Shown: in pieces, positions 1-7,960 of the stretch
Position numbering within the stretch: the stretch's first letter is position 1
Layout of the letters: each line of letters starts with the position of its first letter
Source: Fibrivirga algicola
Lineage (GTDB): Bacteria; Bacteroidota; Bacteroidia; Cytophagales; Spirosomataceae
Assembly: GCF_011742925.1 (NCBI RefSeq)
Contig: NZ_WAEL01000003.1
Coordinates: forward strand, 62,001-126,000
Direction: 5' to 3'
Length of the DNA stretch: 64,000 bases
Made by a program: the position numbers and the translations under genes
The notes under the pieces: model-generated
Databases searched by the model: none
What the model saw: only the letters and a program-made list of their open reading frames with translations
What the model was told of the DNA's origin: nothing

Positions 1-604
1 CACCAATGAGCAACGTACCCAGCCCAATAGCCGCCAGCACAGTTGGTTCGTCAAAAAAATTGGTCCGTAGCCGGAGCTCCAGCGGTCGCACTGTTACGCC
101 TACCCACGACGCCAGCGCTGTTAGGCCCATGCCCAGCACGCCACGATGATCGAATCGATAGGCCAGCCCAATAAACAGCACCGCCGGCAAGAACGTGACT
201 AATCCGTAACGCGTCCCGAACAGGTTGAACCGATACTGTACGTAGCCTTCCAGCGACAGGAACAGCAGGCAGGCCAGCAATAATGCATAGTCGCCAAACA
301 CGGAGCGATTCCTGGCCTGTTCTGTAGAAAGCGGCGGGCGGTTTTTCCAGGCGTACAGAAAGGCAACGGCGCATAAACCAACCATGCCGCCAACAATGGC
401 CAGGTCGCCAATTTCGTCGTAGTGTTCGTAGATCAACAGGCCCAGCCCGCTGGCCAGCAGCAAAATGCCGACATACAACGCAGCCCGCAACTCATGATGC
501 ACCGATACAGGTCGTTTCTGCTCAAAATCAGCCAGTGCGTCGGCTTGTCCAGGCGAGAGTATGTTTCGCTGTTTCAGGGCCGTCAACACATCAAATGGGG
601 ACAT
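1..604 (-). CDS. DUF2157-like integral membrane protein, partial (3' end beyond window)
   Basis: An open minus-strand frame starts at an ATG whose complement is at 602-604 and runs off the left edge, so about 201 N-terminal residues are visible and the C-terminus is missing. The protein starts MSPFDVLTALKQRNILSPGQ. It has a short soluble segment of about 45 residues with a GILSPGQAD-like helix, and then a series of hydrophobic helices (AALYVGILLLASGLGLLIYE, LAIVGGMVGLCAVAFLYAW, ALLLACLLFLSLEG and others). A short soluble head followed by many membrane helices matches the DUF2157 family of predicted membrane proteins, whose function is unknown. The family call is by pattern only. It is divergent from the FAN1-type gene. 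Confidence 0.6.
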   Translation of the reverse strand, partial: MSPFDVLTALKQRNILSPGQADALADFEQKRPVSVHHELRAALYVGILLLASGLGLLIYEHYDEIGDLAIVGGMVGLCAVAFLYAWKNRPPLSTEQARNRSVFGDYALLLACLLFLSLEGYVQYRFNLFGTRYGLVTFLPAVLFIGLAYRFDHRGVLGMGLTALASWVGVTVRPLELRLRTNFFDEPTVLAAIGLGTLLIG

Positions 605-643
605 AAACGGGTGATATTTTGTTGTAACTAAGCAGGAATTTGT

Positions 644-718
644 GGTTTGTCGCTTGCCGTTTATCGTTGCGTTACTCAGGTTAAAAAGCAGCGTAGCGGC
701 ACTAGGCAAACAACAAAC
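644..718. repeat. imperfect inverted repeat in the 605-729 intergenic region
   Basis: The arms GGTTTGTCGCTTGCC (644-658) and GGCAAACAACAAAC (705-718) are nearly complementary, with two mismatches. The repeat lies between two divergent genes, so it is not a simple terminator. The arm sequence resembles the repeats at 34384 and 49052. Confidence 0.4.
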
Positions 719-729
719 TGCCAACCACT

Positions 730-2412
730 ATGATGCAGAAAGTCATTCTTCAACCCCGCTATTATTGGCATAATTTCCGGTATGTGCTCGACTTCGTGCG
801 GCGACTCTACGGAGGGCTGCTCAACGAAGCCGAAACCGATTTTATGAATCGATTCGATGCGCTCAGCATCGATGCGCAATGCCTGTACGTGCGGGTCAGT
901 AATCGCAAAGGTGTCTTCTTTCGGGTCAATAAACTCAATTATCGCGAAATAAACGATTTGCCGGTTGCCCTGGGCGAACTGCTCAACGCCGGCTTCGTTG
1001 ACCGGTTGCAGACGCGCCACGAGGGCATGGGCCACGAGGCTCTCGACATCTTCACGAAGCCCGATCTGATCGACTTGCTGCCGCTCGAACCCGACGAGGT
1101 ACGTGCCTTGAATAAGCTCAAAAAAGATGAAGTCGTCCGCTACGCCCTTAATGAACTCGACTTTGGCGAAATAGTCACCAGCCTTACCACGCGGGAAACC
1201 GTGGTGAAGGTGAATTTCGAGCCGGAGGTTATGATGGTGAAATTCCTGTTCTTCGGCAACCGTGGCTCCGATATGACCGACTTCGTGATGCGCGACATGG
1301 GCATGATGAACTTCGAGCAGTACGACGAAAGCAAGATGACGGCTCGGTTCCGCACCCGTAAGGAGGTGGAAGACAAACTGTTGATCTCGTTGACAAACGA
1401 AGCGTTCTATGAGCAGAAAGAAGCCGAGACGCCGCCCGAAGCCATCTACAACTGGTTTCTGAACTGGAACGAAACACGCCCTGAGCTGACGGAGATTGCT
1501 TTTCCGGGGTACCAGAAGCTGGTTTGCCGCGTGGGCGCCTACCTGGAACGGCAAAAACTGCCCGACCAAGCACTGGCCGTTTACGAACTGTCAGACCGGG
1601 TACCTGCCCGCGAGCGCCGCGTACGTTTGCTGTTTAAAAACGGCCTCGTCGACGAAGCCCTAGCCTTAATTGACGAGATTGCCGTAACGCCGCAAAACGC
1701 TGAAGAACGCTATTTCGCCACCGATTTCCGGGAGAAAATTCTGGGCACGGCCGCGAAGAAACGTACCCGGAAAGCCACTACCCGCTTCCTGTCCGACGCC
1801 GAAAGCGTTGACATACCGGCGGCTTATCGGCATCATGTAGAAGCGGGCGTGATGAACTACTACCTGGAAGAGGGGTACGACGCCGCCTTTACCGAAAATT
1901 ACCCCTGGCGCGGCCTATTCGGGCTGGTGTTCTGGGATGTGATCTACGATGCTAACGTAGCGGCCATTCATCACCCACTGCAGCGCGCGCCGTCAGACTT
2001 TTACCTACCCGATTTCTACATTCGCCGCGAAGAGCTACTGAAAAAACGCCTGACCGAGCTAACCACCAAAGACGAGTGGCGACGCCATGTAGGACGTACC
2101 TACAATGCTAAATACGGCGTCACCAATGTACTCGTCGACTGGAATGACGAACTGCTGGGGCTGGTCAATCAATTGATCGAACTGCTGGATCTGGAACAGC
2201 TACGGCTGATTTTGCTCGAAATGGCCCGCAATGTACGGGAGCACACCCGTGGCTTCCCTGATCTGCTGATCTGGAATGAATCGGGCGAATACGAGTTTGT
2301 AGAGGTTAAATCCCCAACCGACCATCTGGGGCCGCAGCAACTTCACTGGCTGGAATATTTCCAGACTATCGGGGTGCACGGTAAGGTTGTCCGGGTCATC
2401 TGGGCGATGTGA
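730..2412 (+). CDS. FAN1-type structure-specific nuclease with VRR-NUC domain
   Basis: This 560-residue protein ends in a VRR-NUC domain, a PD-(D/E)XK fold nuclease. The motif GFPDLLIW starts at residue 508 and is followed by FVEVKSPTDHLGPQQLHW, giving the catalytic set D511, E525 and K527. The upstream part, with the KLNYREINDLP segment, a SAP-like region and a helical repeat region, matches bacterial FAN1 in order and length (about 560 residues). FAN1 is a 5' flap and interstrand-crosslink repair nuclease. The role in DNA repair is inferred from the family. The ATG at 730 is used; the next codon is also ATG. A thioesterase gene starts 48 nt downstream on the same strand. Confidence 0.85.
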   Translation: MMQKVILQPRYYWHNFRYVLDFVRRLYGGLLNEAETDFMNRFDALSIDAQCLYVRVSNRKGVFFRVNKLNYREINDLPVALGELLNAGFVDRLQTRHEGMGHEALDIFTKPDLIDLLPLEPDEVRALNKLKKDEVVRYALNELDFGEIVTSLTTRETVVKVNFEPEVMMVKFLFFGNRGSDMTDFVMRDMGMMNFEQYDESKMTARFRTRKEVEDKLLISLTNEAFYEQKEAETPPEAIYNWFLNWNETRPELTEIAFPGYQKLVCRVGAYLERQKLPDQALAVYELSDRVPARERRVRLLFKNGLVDEALALIDEIAVTPQNAEERYFATDFREKILGTAAKKRTRKATTRFLSDAESVDIPAAYRHHVEAGVMNYYLEEGYDAAFTENYPWRGLFGLVFWDVIYDANVAAIHHPLQRAPSDFYLPDFYIRREELLKKRLTELTTKDEWRRHVGRTYNAKYGVTNVLVDWNDELLGLVNQLIELLDLEQLRLILLEMARNVREHTRGFPDLLIWNESGEYEFVEVKSPTDHLGPQQLHWLEYFQTIGVHGKVVRVIWAM

Positions 2413-2460
2413 GCTGGAAGTTAGCCGCGAACTCGGTAAATTGGCTTGAAATCTCTGCTT

Positions 2461-2868
2461 ATGGAAATCCCTGAAGGCTTCGAGCCTATTTTTCGTACCA
2501 GCCCGTTTCTCGAAACGGCAGGCCCTCTCTACAGTCAACAAGTTGGCGATGAATTGATTATTGGCATGCTGGTGCTCGACAAGCACGTAAACGGACGTGG
2601 CCTCACGCACACCGGCGTGTATTCTACCCTGGCCGACGTGGCTATGAGCTACGCCGCCGCTTTCTCACAGAAACCGCCCGTGCCACTCGTAACCGTTAGT
2701 CTGTCTACCGATTTTGTAGGCAATTCAAAAGTAGGTGACTGGATCGAGGTGCACACCGATATTCAGCATATTGGCAATGCCGTGGCGTTCGTCAACGCCT
2801 TTATCATGAAAGACGACGAACGGATTGCGCGGGTAAGTGCCGTGTTCAACGTACTCCAGAAAAAGTAA
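2461..2868 (+). CDS. PaaI-like hotdog-fold thioesterase
   Basis: A 135-residue protein with the hotdog thioesterase pattern: GRGLTHTGVYSTLADVAMSYAA is the PaaI/YdiI active-site segment (normally HGGxxxxLxDxAxxxA; here the glycine pair is replaced by HTG), followed by VTVSLSTDFVGNSKVGDWIEV. Members hydrolyse acyl-CoA thioesters; the substrate here is unknown. The frame is open back to a TTG at 2446, but the ATG at 2461 gives a normal start (MEIPEGFEP) and is preferred. It lies 48 nt after the FAN1 gene and may be cotranscribed. It ends convergent with the methyltransferase gene. Confidence 0.8.
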   Translation: MEIPEGFEPIFRTSPFLETAGPLYSQQVGDELIIGMLVLDKHVNGRGLTHTGVYSTLADVAMSYAAAFSQKPPVPLVTVSLSTDFVGNSKVGDWIEVHTDIQHIGNAVAFVNAFIMKDDERIARVSAVFNVLQKK

Positions 2869-2879
2869 CGGGCCGGGGG

Positions 2880-2921
2880 CTTAGGGCAAGGGGTTAGCTC
2901 TGGTATACCCTTTGACCTAAG
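2880..2921. terminator. inverted repeat between convergent genes
   Basis: The arms CTTAGGGCAAGGGGT (2880-2894) and ACCCTTTGACCTAAG (2907-2921) pair with two mismatches around a 12-nt loop. The position between two converging stop codons suggests a bidirectional terminator. Confidence 0.55.
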
Positions 2922-2931
2922 TCTCAGCTGT

Positions 2932-3675
2932 CTATTTTTTCATTCCCAGCCGCAGGAAGATAGGGAAACAGACATCGCGGTCACCGGTTCCCCAGAGCTG
3001 CCTGAATTCGGGCTCAAACTGGTCGATGGGGTCATAGCCATGCTGTTTCTGGAAACCCTGTACCGCCGACCAGGTGCGCAGGTAATTCATGTACCAATCG
3101 ACGGGCCACGCGCGGTGGGCGGTAAACCGGGCCTGTTTCACCTCGGCAAAATCGAAAGGAAGGTGCTGGTATTCGGTTTCGATGTGCCGCCGCATAGGGT
3201 CCCAGAAGAAGCCTACTACGTCACTGTATATAAACCGGACCAGTTCATCGATCGGCGGAGTCACCTGATTAAGACCGTAGCCCCACTCGGCAATAATTCC
3301 GTTTGGCTTAAGTACCCGCTGTACCTCCTCATGAAACACAGGTACGTTAAACCAATGCAGGGCCTGTGCTACCGTGACCAGATCGAACTGCTCATCGGCA
3401 AAGGGGGGCGCCTCGGCGGTGGCTACCCGATACGTAATGGTTGGCAACTGAACAGCGTTATCCAGTTGTCGTTCGCTTAGGTCGGTCGCCTCCACATGCT
3501 CAAACAGCCTGGCTAACGCCGCGGCTACCTGCCCGTTTCCGGTGGCACAATCCCAGGCTCTCTGCCGGCCAGGTACGTAGGTGAGCACGTAGTCGTATAC
3601 CTCATCGGGATAATCGATCCGGTAGCGGGCGTAATCGGCGGCATGGCCAGAAAAGCGGTCGAGTGGTACAGACAT
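2932..3675 (-). CDS. class I SAM-dependent methyltransferase
   Basis: A 247-residue protein of the methyltransferase type-11 fold. Motif I is AWDCATGNGQVAAALA (residues about 40-55), the acidic end of strand 2 is VEATDLSERQLDNA, and motif IV is FDLVTVAQALHWF, in which the ALHWF ending is typical of a subfamily that includes trans-aconitate methyltransferase-like and yeast TMT1-like proteins. The substrate cannot be read from the sequence. The gene starts 39 nt downstream of the CDF exporter stop on the same strand, so the two may form an operon; no functional link is evident. Confidence 0.8.
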   Translation of the reverse strand: MSVPLDRFSGHAADYARYRIDYPDEVYDYVLTYVPGRQRAWDCATGNGQVAAALARLFEHVEATDLSERQLDNAVQLPTITYRVATAEAPPFADEQFDLVTVAQALHWFNVPVFHEEVQRVLKPNGIIAEWGYGLNQVTPPIDELVRFIYSDVVGFFWDPMRRHIETEYQHLPFDFAEVKQARFTAHRAWPVDWYMNYLRTWSAVQGFQKQHGYDPIDQFEPEFRQLWGTGDRDVCFPIFLRLGMKK

Positions 3676-3714
3676 GGTTGTGGTTGGTTGAGTAGCGAAG
3701 AACGATTGAGTAGC

Positions 3715-4632
3715 TTACGTATGATCGTGTAGTACGGGACCGGTTTCCTCCGTGTTTACTTCCAGCGTGGCGTGCTCGATACCCAGGTGTTCCAACTCAT
3801 GCCGCACCTCTTTTTTGACAATCACGATCTGATTATTGGTCAGGTCCGATTTTACTGTCAGGTGGGCGGTCAACGCATTTTCGGTCGTGCTCATGGCCCA
3901 GATATGCACATGATCAACGGCCAGTACACCCGGCACGTCGCTAATAATTTGCTGCACGTTGGTCAGGTCAATCCCCATCGGAACGCCATCGAGGGTAAGC
4001 CGAAGACTATCCGACAGCAGGCTCCAGGTACCCGACAAAATTACTACCGCCACGATGATACCCATAGCCGGGTCGAGCCATAACCAGCCAGTATACCCAA
4101 TCACCAGTCCGGACAACACAACGCCCACCGACACGAGTGCGTCGGCCAGCAGATGCAGGTACGCTCCTTTCATGTTAAGATCATGCTCTTTATCCCGAAA
4201 AAACAGGAATGCCGATGCAGCATTTACCACAATACCCAACCCGGCTACCCAAGCTACTGTGTTACCCGATACAGGTTCGGGATGACGAAAGCGCTGAAAA
4301 CTTTCGAGCAGAATACCGCCAACGGCCAGCAGCAACAGCACTGCATTGACCAGCGATACCAGCACGGTGCTTTTGCGCAACCCGTACGTAAATCGCTGGT
4401 TCGACTTCACCCGCGCCAGCCGGAACGCCAGCAACGACAGCAGCAACCCCGCTACATCCGACAGGTTATGGCCCGCATCGGCTACCAACGCCAGCGATTT
4501 GGTTTGCAGCCCCATCAAAAACTCCACTACAACGTACACAATATTTAGTACGGCACCGATCAATAAGGTACGCGTTATGGTTGTAACGGTAGGCGAATGG
4601 GCGTGCGAATGATCGTGCGCATGGTTACTCAT
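3715..4632 (-). CDS. cation diffusion facilitator, zinc-type exporter (CzcD/ZitB-like)
   Basis: A 305-residue inner-membrane metal/proton antiporter with six predicted helices. The N-terminus is His-rich (HAHDHSHAHS). The transport site is visible as HNLSD in helix II (H55, D59) and HLLAD in helix V (H160, D164). The 2H2D set is typical of zinc/cadmium CDF proteins such as ZitB and CzcD. The C-terminal cytosolic domain (about residues 215-300, with DHVHIWAMS) is the usual CDF metal-sensing dimerisation domain. Zn2+ export is inferred from the family. The methyltransferase gene follows on the same strand. Confidence 0.9.
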   Translation of the reverse strand: MSNHAHDHSHAHSPTVTTITRTLLIGAVLNIVYVVVEFLMGLQTKSLALVADAGHNLSDVAGLLLSLLAFRLARVKSNQRFTYGLRKSTVLVSLVNAVLLLLAVGGILLESFQRFRHPEPVSGNTVAWVAGLGIVVNAASAFLFFRDKEHDLNMKGAYLHLLADALVSVGVVLSGLVIGYTGWLWLDPAMGIIVAVVILSGTWSLLSDSLRLTLDGVPMGIDLTNVQQIISDVPGVLAVDHVHIWAMSTTENALTAHLTVKSDLTNNQIVIVKKEVRHELEHLGIEHATLEVNTEETGPVLHDHT

Positions 4633-4686
4633 TTTCGTATCTTTAAACCGGTTAGTCTACAAAGCAACGCAGTAATCACAGAGGAC

Positions 4687-4968
4687 ATGAAGAAATCGAT
4701 GAAAACCTATGTTACACCTGACGGACGCGTTGTGAGTTGGCGGTGGTTTCGGGTGCCAGCGGTCTTATGGCTTATTGTGATTGGGTCAACCCTCACCGCC
4801 CTTACGCTGGTTGGCCGCATTGGTTACCTGTTAGCCCGTCGTGGCCCTATTCAACCCGGAGATGACTTTAACTTAACCGTTTTCACCTTCCTGCTCAGCG
4901 GAGTGGGGGCACTGGTATTTAGCCTGGTCATTTATATGCTGGCCCGACCCGAAGAGCCCGAGATGTAA
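4687..4968 (+). CDS. small two-helix membrane protein, unknown function
   Basis: A 93-residue protein beginning MKKSMKTYVTPDGRVVSWRW. There are two hydrophobic segments, VLWLIVIGSTLTALTLVGRI and VFTFLLSGVGALVFSLVIYM, separated by a short polar loop (RRGPIQPGDDFN). The frame stays open upstream to 4597, but that start would overlap the CDF gene. The ATG at 4687, just after an AGAGGAC purine-rich stretch, is the better choice. It is divergent from the CDF exporter. I do not recognise a family and propose no function. Confidence 0.6.
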   Translation: MKKSMKTYVTPDGRVVSWRWFRVPAVLWLIVIGSTLTALTLVGRIGYLLARRGPIQPGDDFNLTVFTFLLSGVGALVFSLVIYMLARPEEPEM

Positions 4969-5072
4969 TTGGTTACCTTTACAGACAATAAATAAACAAG
5001 CTGTAGCACCTTTCGGCACACTTTGCTGGTGAAAAGAGGGGCAACGTTATACCACCTGCAAAAAACGCTGCC

Positions 5073-5080
5073 TACTTTTG
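5073..5080 (+). promoter_or_regulatory. candidate -7 element TACTTTTG upstream of the metal cassette
   Basis: TACTTTTG matches the Bacteroidota -7 consensus TAnnTTTG and lies 22 nt before the ATG at 5103, which would give a very short leader. I do not see a clear -33 TTTG at the right distance, so this is tentative. Confidence 0.35.
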
Positions 5081-5102
5081 TGCGTCAACTCCGGTAAAAG
5101 GC

Positions 5103-5489
5103 ATGATTCGCCAACTTCTGACATACACCCTGATCGCTTCACTCCTGCTGCAACTATTCAGCCGGGAAGCGATTGTGATGTCGTTTGAGCTGAATCGTGA
5201 TTTCATCGCCAAAAACCTCTGCGAAAACCGCAACCGGCCCCAGCTCAACTGTGATGGGCAGTGTTTTCTGGCCAAAAAGCTAAAAGCCCAGCATGACCGC
5301 GAAGACCGCGAAACAACCGAGCGCATTCAGAATATGCCGGTTCTGACGCTGTTCTGCGCCGATTTGTTCTCCTTCACCTTTGCCAACTCAGCCGAAGACG
5401 CCTCGGCCGACACCCTCATCTCCTACCGTCAGCAATTGCCCTACGCCGCACCGCTGCACGGTATTTTTCAGCCCCCACGCATCGGGTAA
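5103..5489 (+). CDS. small Cys-motif protein preceding a TonB receptor
   Basis: A 128-residue protein with a hydrophobic N-terminal segment (TLIASLLLQLFS), probably a membrane anchor or uncleaved signal. A conserved-looking cluster follows, KNLCENRNRPQLNCDGQCFLAKKL, with cysteines at 40, 50 and 54, and another Cys at 85. Proteins with this N-x-C-x-G-x-C-x-L pattern occur next to TonB receptors in Bacteroidota genomes as far as I recall, and have no assigned function. The Cys arrangement suggests metal or redox chemistry in the periplasm; this is inference. It is the first gene of a likely operon with the receptor at 5625 and the BNR protein at 7961. Confidence 0.7.
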   Translation: MIRQLLTYTLIASLLLQLFSREAIVMSFELNRDFIAKNLCENRNRPQLNCDGQCFLAKKLKAQHDREDRETTERIQNMPVLTLFCADLFSFTFANSAEDASADTLISYRQQLPYAAPLHGIFQPPRIG

Positions 5490-5624
5490 CTAGTTTGTTT
5501 AGTGGCATGGGCATGTTTGTTTGCCCTGCCTGACGCCTGTCCTCGATTCCGCAGCGACAGCGCATTTCCTCATACTCAACAGTCTCAGTTATTCGATTTC
5601 GGGCGGTTTCCGTCCGCATACCTC

Positions 5625-7955
5625 ATGCGTATTTTTTTCTCACTACTCCTGCTGATCATCGGCACAGAGAGTATGGCCCAGTCTGTCAGGATGGGTCAGG
5701 TTTATGACGCTCAAACCAAAGAGCCGCTCCCCGGCGTCACCCTGTCATGGGATAAGGGCAAGTCGGGGATCACATCTGATGCCAACGGGCATTTTCCACT
5801 CAGCGAATCAGCATCGACCCTTACCGTATCGGCCATTGGCTACCGGCCACAGACTATCCCACTTATAGCCGGGCAACCCGTTCGTATTGCGCTCGAACCC
5901 GCCATTGAAGATTTACAAACGGTGGTTGTAACAGGCAATCGCGAAGCGGCACTACGTACCCAGACGCCCATTGCCATTTCAAAGCTGTCGCCCAGACTGA
6001 TCGAAGAAACAAAACCGACCAGCATTTACGAGGTTATCAACAAAACGCCGGGGGTGCTGATGGTCAACCTCAATAACGAACAGCATTCGATGGCGATCCG
6101 GCAACCAATGACCACCAACGCTTACTTTCTGTATATGGAAGACGGCGTGCCGATCCGGCCAATGGGGGTGTTCAACCACAATGCCCTGCTCGAACTAAAT
6201 CAGTTCACGGTCAGCTCCATCGAAGTAGTCAAAGGTCCTGTATCGTCTATTTATGGTCCCGAAGCAGTGGGTGGGGCGGTCAATTTCATTACGCAACGGC
6301 CAACGGCGGTCCCCACCGCCCGCATCGGTATCCAGGTCGACCAGTGGGGTTACCAGCGGATCCAGGTTGGGGCCGGGGCGCGTCAGGGAAAGTTCGGCCT
6401 GTACGTAGGCGGACTTGTTTCCCGGCAGCGTAACGCCTGGCTGGCCAGTTCCGATTACGACAAGTCATCGTATTTCACCCGGCTCGAATACGCCTTCACG
6501 CCGCGCACCCGGCTCACTGGTACGGTGTCGTTCAATGACTACGATTCCCAAACGAGCGGCAGTATAGACAGTACCGCTTTCTACGCCCGGCAATACGTCA
6601 GCACCACCGATTTCACCTACCGCAAAACCGTTTCGTTCCGCAGCCGTCTCACGCTCGAGCATGACTGGACGGCCAACGCCCAATCGTTCATCACGGCGTT
6701 TGTCAGAAACAACAGCGTGGGGCAAAATCCCGCCTACTCGATTCGGTGGACCAGCGGGTCGGCAACAGCAACGGGGCAGATCAACAGCAATGACTTCAAG
6801 AGTTACGGCGCCATTGCCCAGCATACCCAACGGCTTCTATTTCTGAACAGCAAACTCACTGCTGGCGCCACCGTCGACCTGTCGCCCAACAGCTACTACG
6901 CCTACCAGACCGAGCTGGCCGCCGAGTTACGAGCCGACAAAAAATCGGTCATCCGATACACGCTGCTTCGTGAACGCCCTGACCTTCAGTTGGCTAATTA
7001 CCAGGCGCACATCCACAACCTGGCTACCTATGTGCAATACGACCTGGAGCCACTGGCCAAATTGCGCATCTCGGCTGGGGTACGCTACGACCGCATGGCC
7101 TTCGATTATACCAATGCGCTGGATAATACGACTGGCGAAAAGGTGTATGGTCAGGTTACGCCCAAGGTTGGCGCAACCTACGATCTGGGCAAAAGCAAAG
7201 GGTTGTATGCCAACTATGCCCGGGGTTTTTCACCACCTGCCCTAACCGCTATTTTCCAGAAACGAACTACCCCCACACCCACCGGCGATTTATTTTATTA
7301 TAACCTGCAACCCGCCAAATTCGACAATATAGAATTGGGCGGCTGGGCCGCGTTATCAGGCAACAAGGTCTACATCGATGCGGCGCTGTACCAGATGAAC
7401 GGCACCAACGAACTTCTTAACATTCGCCTGCCCGATAACTCTACCGATTACCAGTCGGCGGGTAAAACCCTGCATCGGGGCGTTGAACTGGGGATTACCT
7501 ACCGGCCTTCCAAACAAGTATTCTTCCGGGCGGGCGGCACCCACGCGGTTCATCAGTTCGTTGAGTTCACGCTGAGCCAACGTACCTCCGACGCGGTACA
7601 GAACGTAAACGGAAACGATATGCCTTCGGCCCCGCGTACGCTCTGGAACACTGAGATCAGTTACTACCCGTCGTGGCTGAAGAACTTCCGCTCGTCGGTA
7701 GAGTGGCAGCATGTGGCCGGATGGTACCAGAACCAGATCAATACCGTTCGCTATGACGGGTATAACTTCGCCAATGTGCGGCTAGGCTATCAGTGGAAAG
7801 GTATCGAACTGTACACCAATGTATTGAACGCCACCAACGTATTGTTTGCCACCAACGCCACGCGCGGCAACAATGCCACCGACCGCACCACTTTTACGCC
7901 TGCCGCCCCCCGCACCGTAGTAGTTGGGCTGCAGTACACCTTCACCGGAAACTAA
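5625..7955 (+). CDS. TonB-dependent outer-membrane receptor (possible copper/metal substrate)
   Basis: A 776-residue receptor counted from the ATG at 5625, where a signal peptide begins (MRIFFSLLLLIIGTESMAQ). The frame is open to 5502, but upstream starts would bury the signal. Residues about 20-95 form a carboxypeptidase-like regulatory domain (GQVYDAQTKEPLPGVTLSW) common in Bacteroidota. The plug follows (VVVTGNR; IEVVKGPVSSIYGPEAVGGA), and then a 22-strand barrel ending RTVVVGLQYTFTGN. The plug contains a Met/His-rich stretch (residues about 150-190, with HSMAIRQPM, YMEDGVPIRPM and FNHN), which may suit a soft metal such as copper. Substrate is inference. The BNR gene starts 5 nt after the stop. 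Confidence 0.9.
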   Translation: MRIFFSLLLLIIGTESMAQSVRMGQVYDAQTKEPLPGVTLSWDKGKSGITSDANGHFPLSESASTLTVSAIGYRPQTIPLIAGQPVRIALEPAIEDLQTVVVTGNREAALRTQTPIAISKLSPRLIEETKPTSIYEVINKTPGVLMVNLNNEQHSMAIRQPMTTNAYFLYMEDGVPIRPMGVFNHNALLELNQFTVSSIEVVKGPVSSIYGPEAVGGAVNFITQRPTAVPTARIGIQVDQWGYQRIQVGAGARQGKFGLYVGGLVSRQRNAWLASSDYDKSSYFTRLEYAFTPRTRLTGTVSFNDYDSQTSGSIDSTAFYARQYVSTTDFTYRKTVSFRSRLTLEHDWTANAQSFITAFVRNNSVGQNPAYSIRWTSGSATATGQINSNDFKSYGAIAQHTQRLLFLNSKLTAGATVDLSPNSYYAYQTELAAELRADKKSVIRYTLLRERPDLQLANYQAHIHNLATYVQYDLEPLAKLRISAGVRYDRMAFDYTNALDNTTGEKVYGQVTPKVGATYDLGKSKGLYANYARGFSPPALTAIFQKRTTPTPTGDLFYYNLQPAKFDNIELGGWAALSGNKVYIDAALYQMNGTNELLNIRLPDNSTDYQSAGKTLHRGVELGITYRPSKQVFFRAGGTHAVHQFVEFTLSQRTSDAVQNVNGNDMPSAPRTLWNTEISYYPSWLKNFRSSVEWQHVAGWYQNQINTVRYDGYNFANVRLGYQWKGIELYTNVLNATNVLFATNATRGNNATDRTTFTPAAPRTVVVGLQYTFTGN

Positions 7956-7960
7956 TCGTT

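Noticed and set aside
676-1569. Minus-strand 297-codon frame opposite the FAN1-type gene
   Set aside because: It is fully antisense to a gene with clear catalytic motifs, and its translation is low-complexity with no domain pattern.
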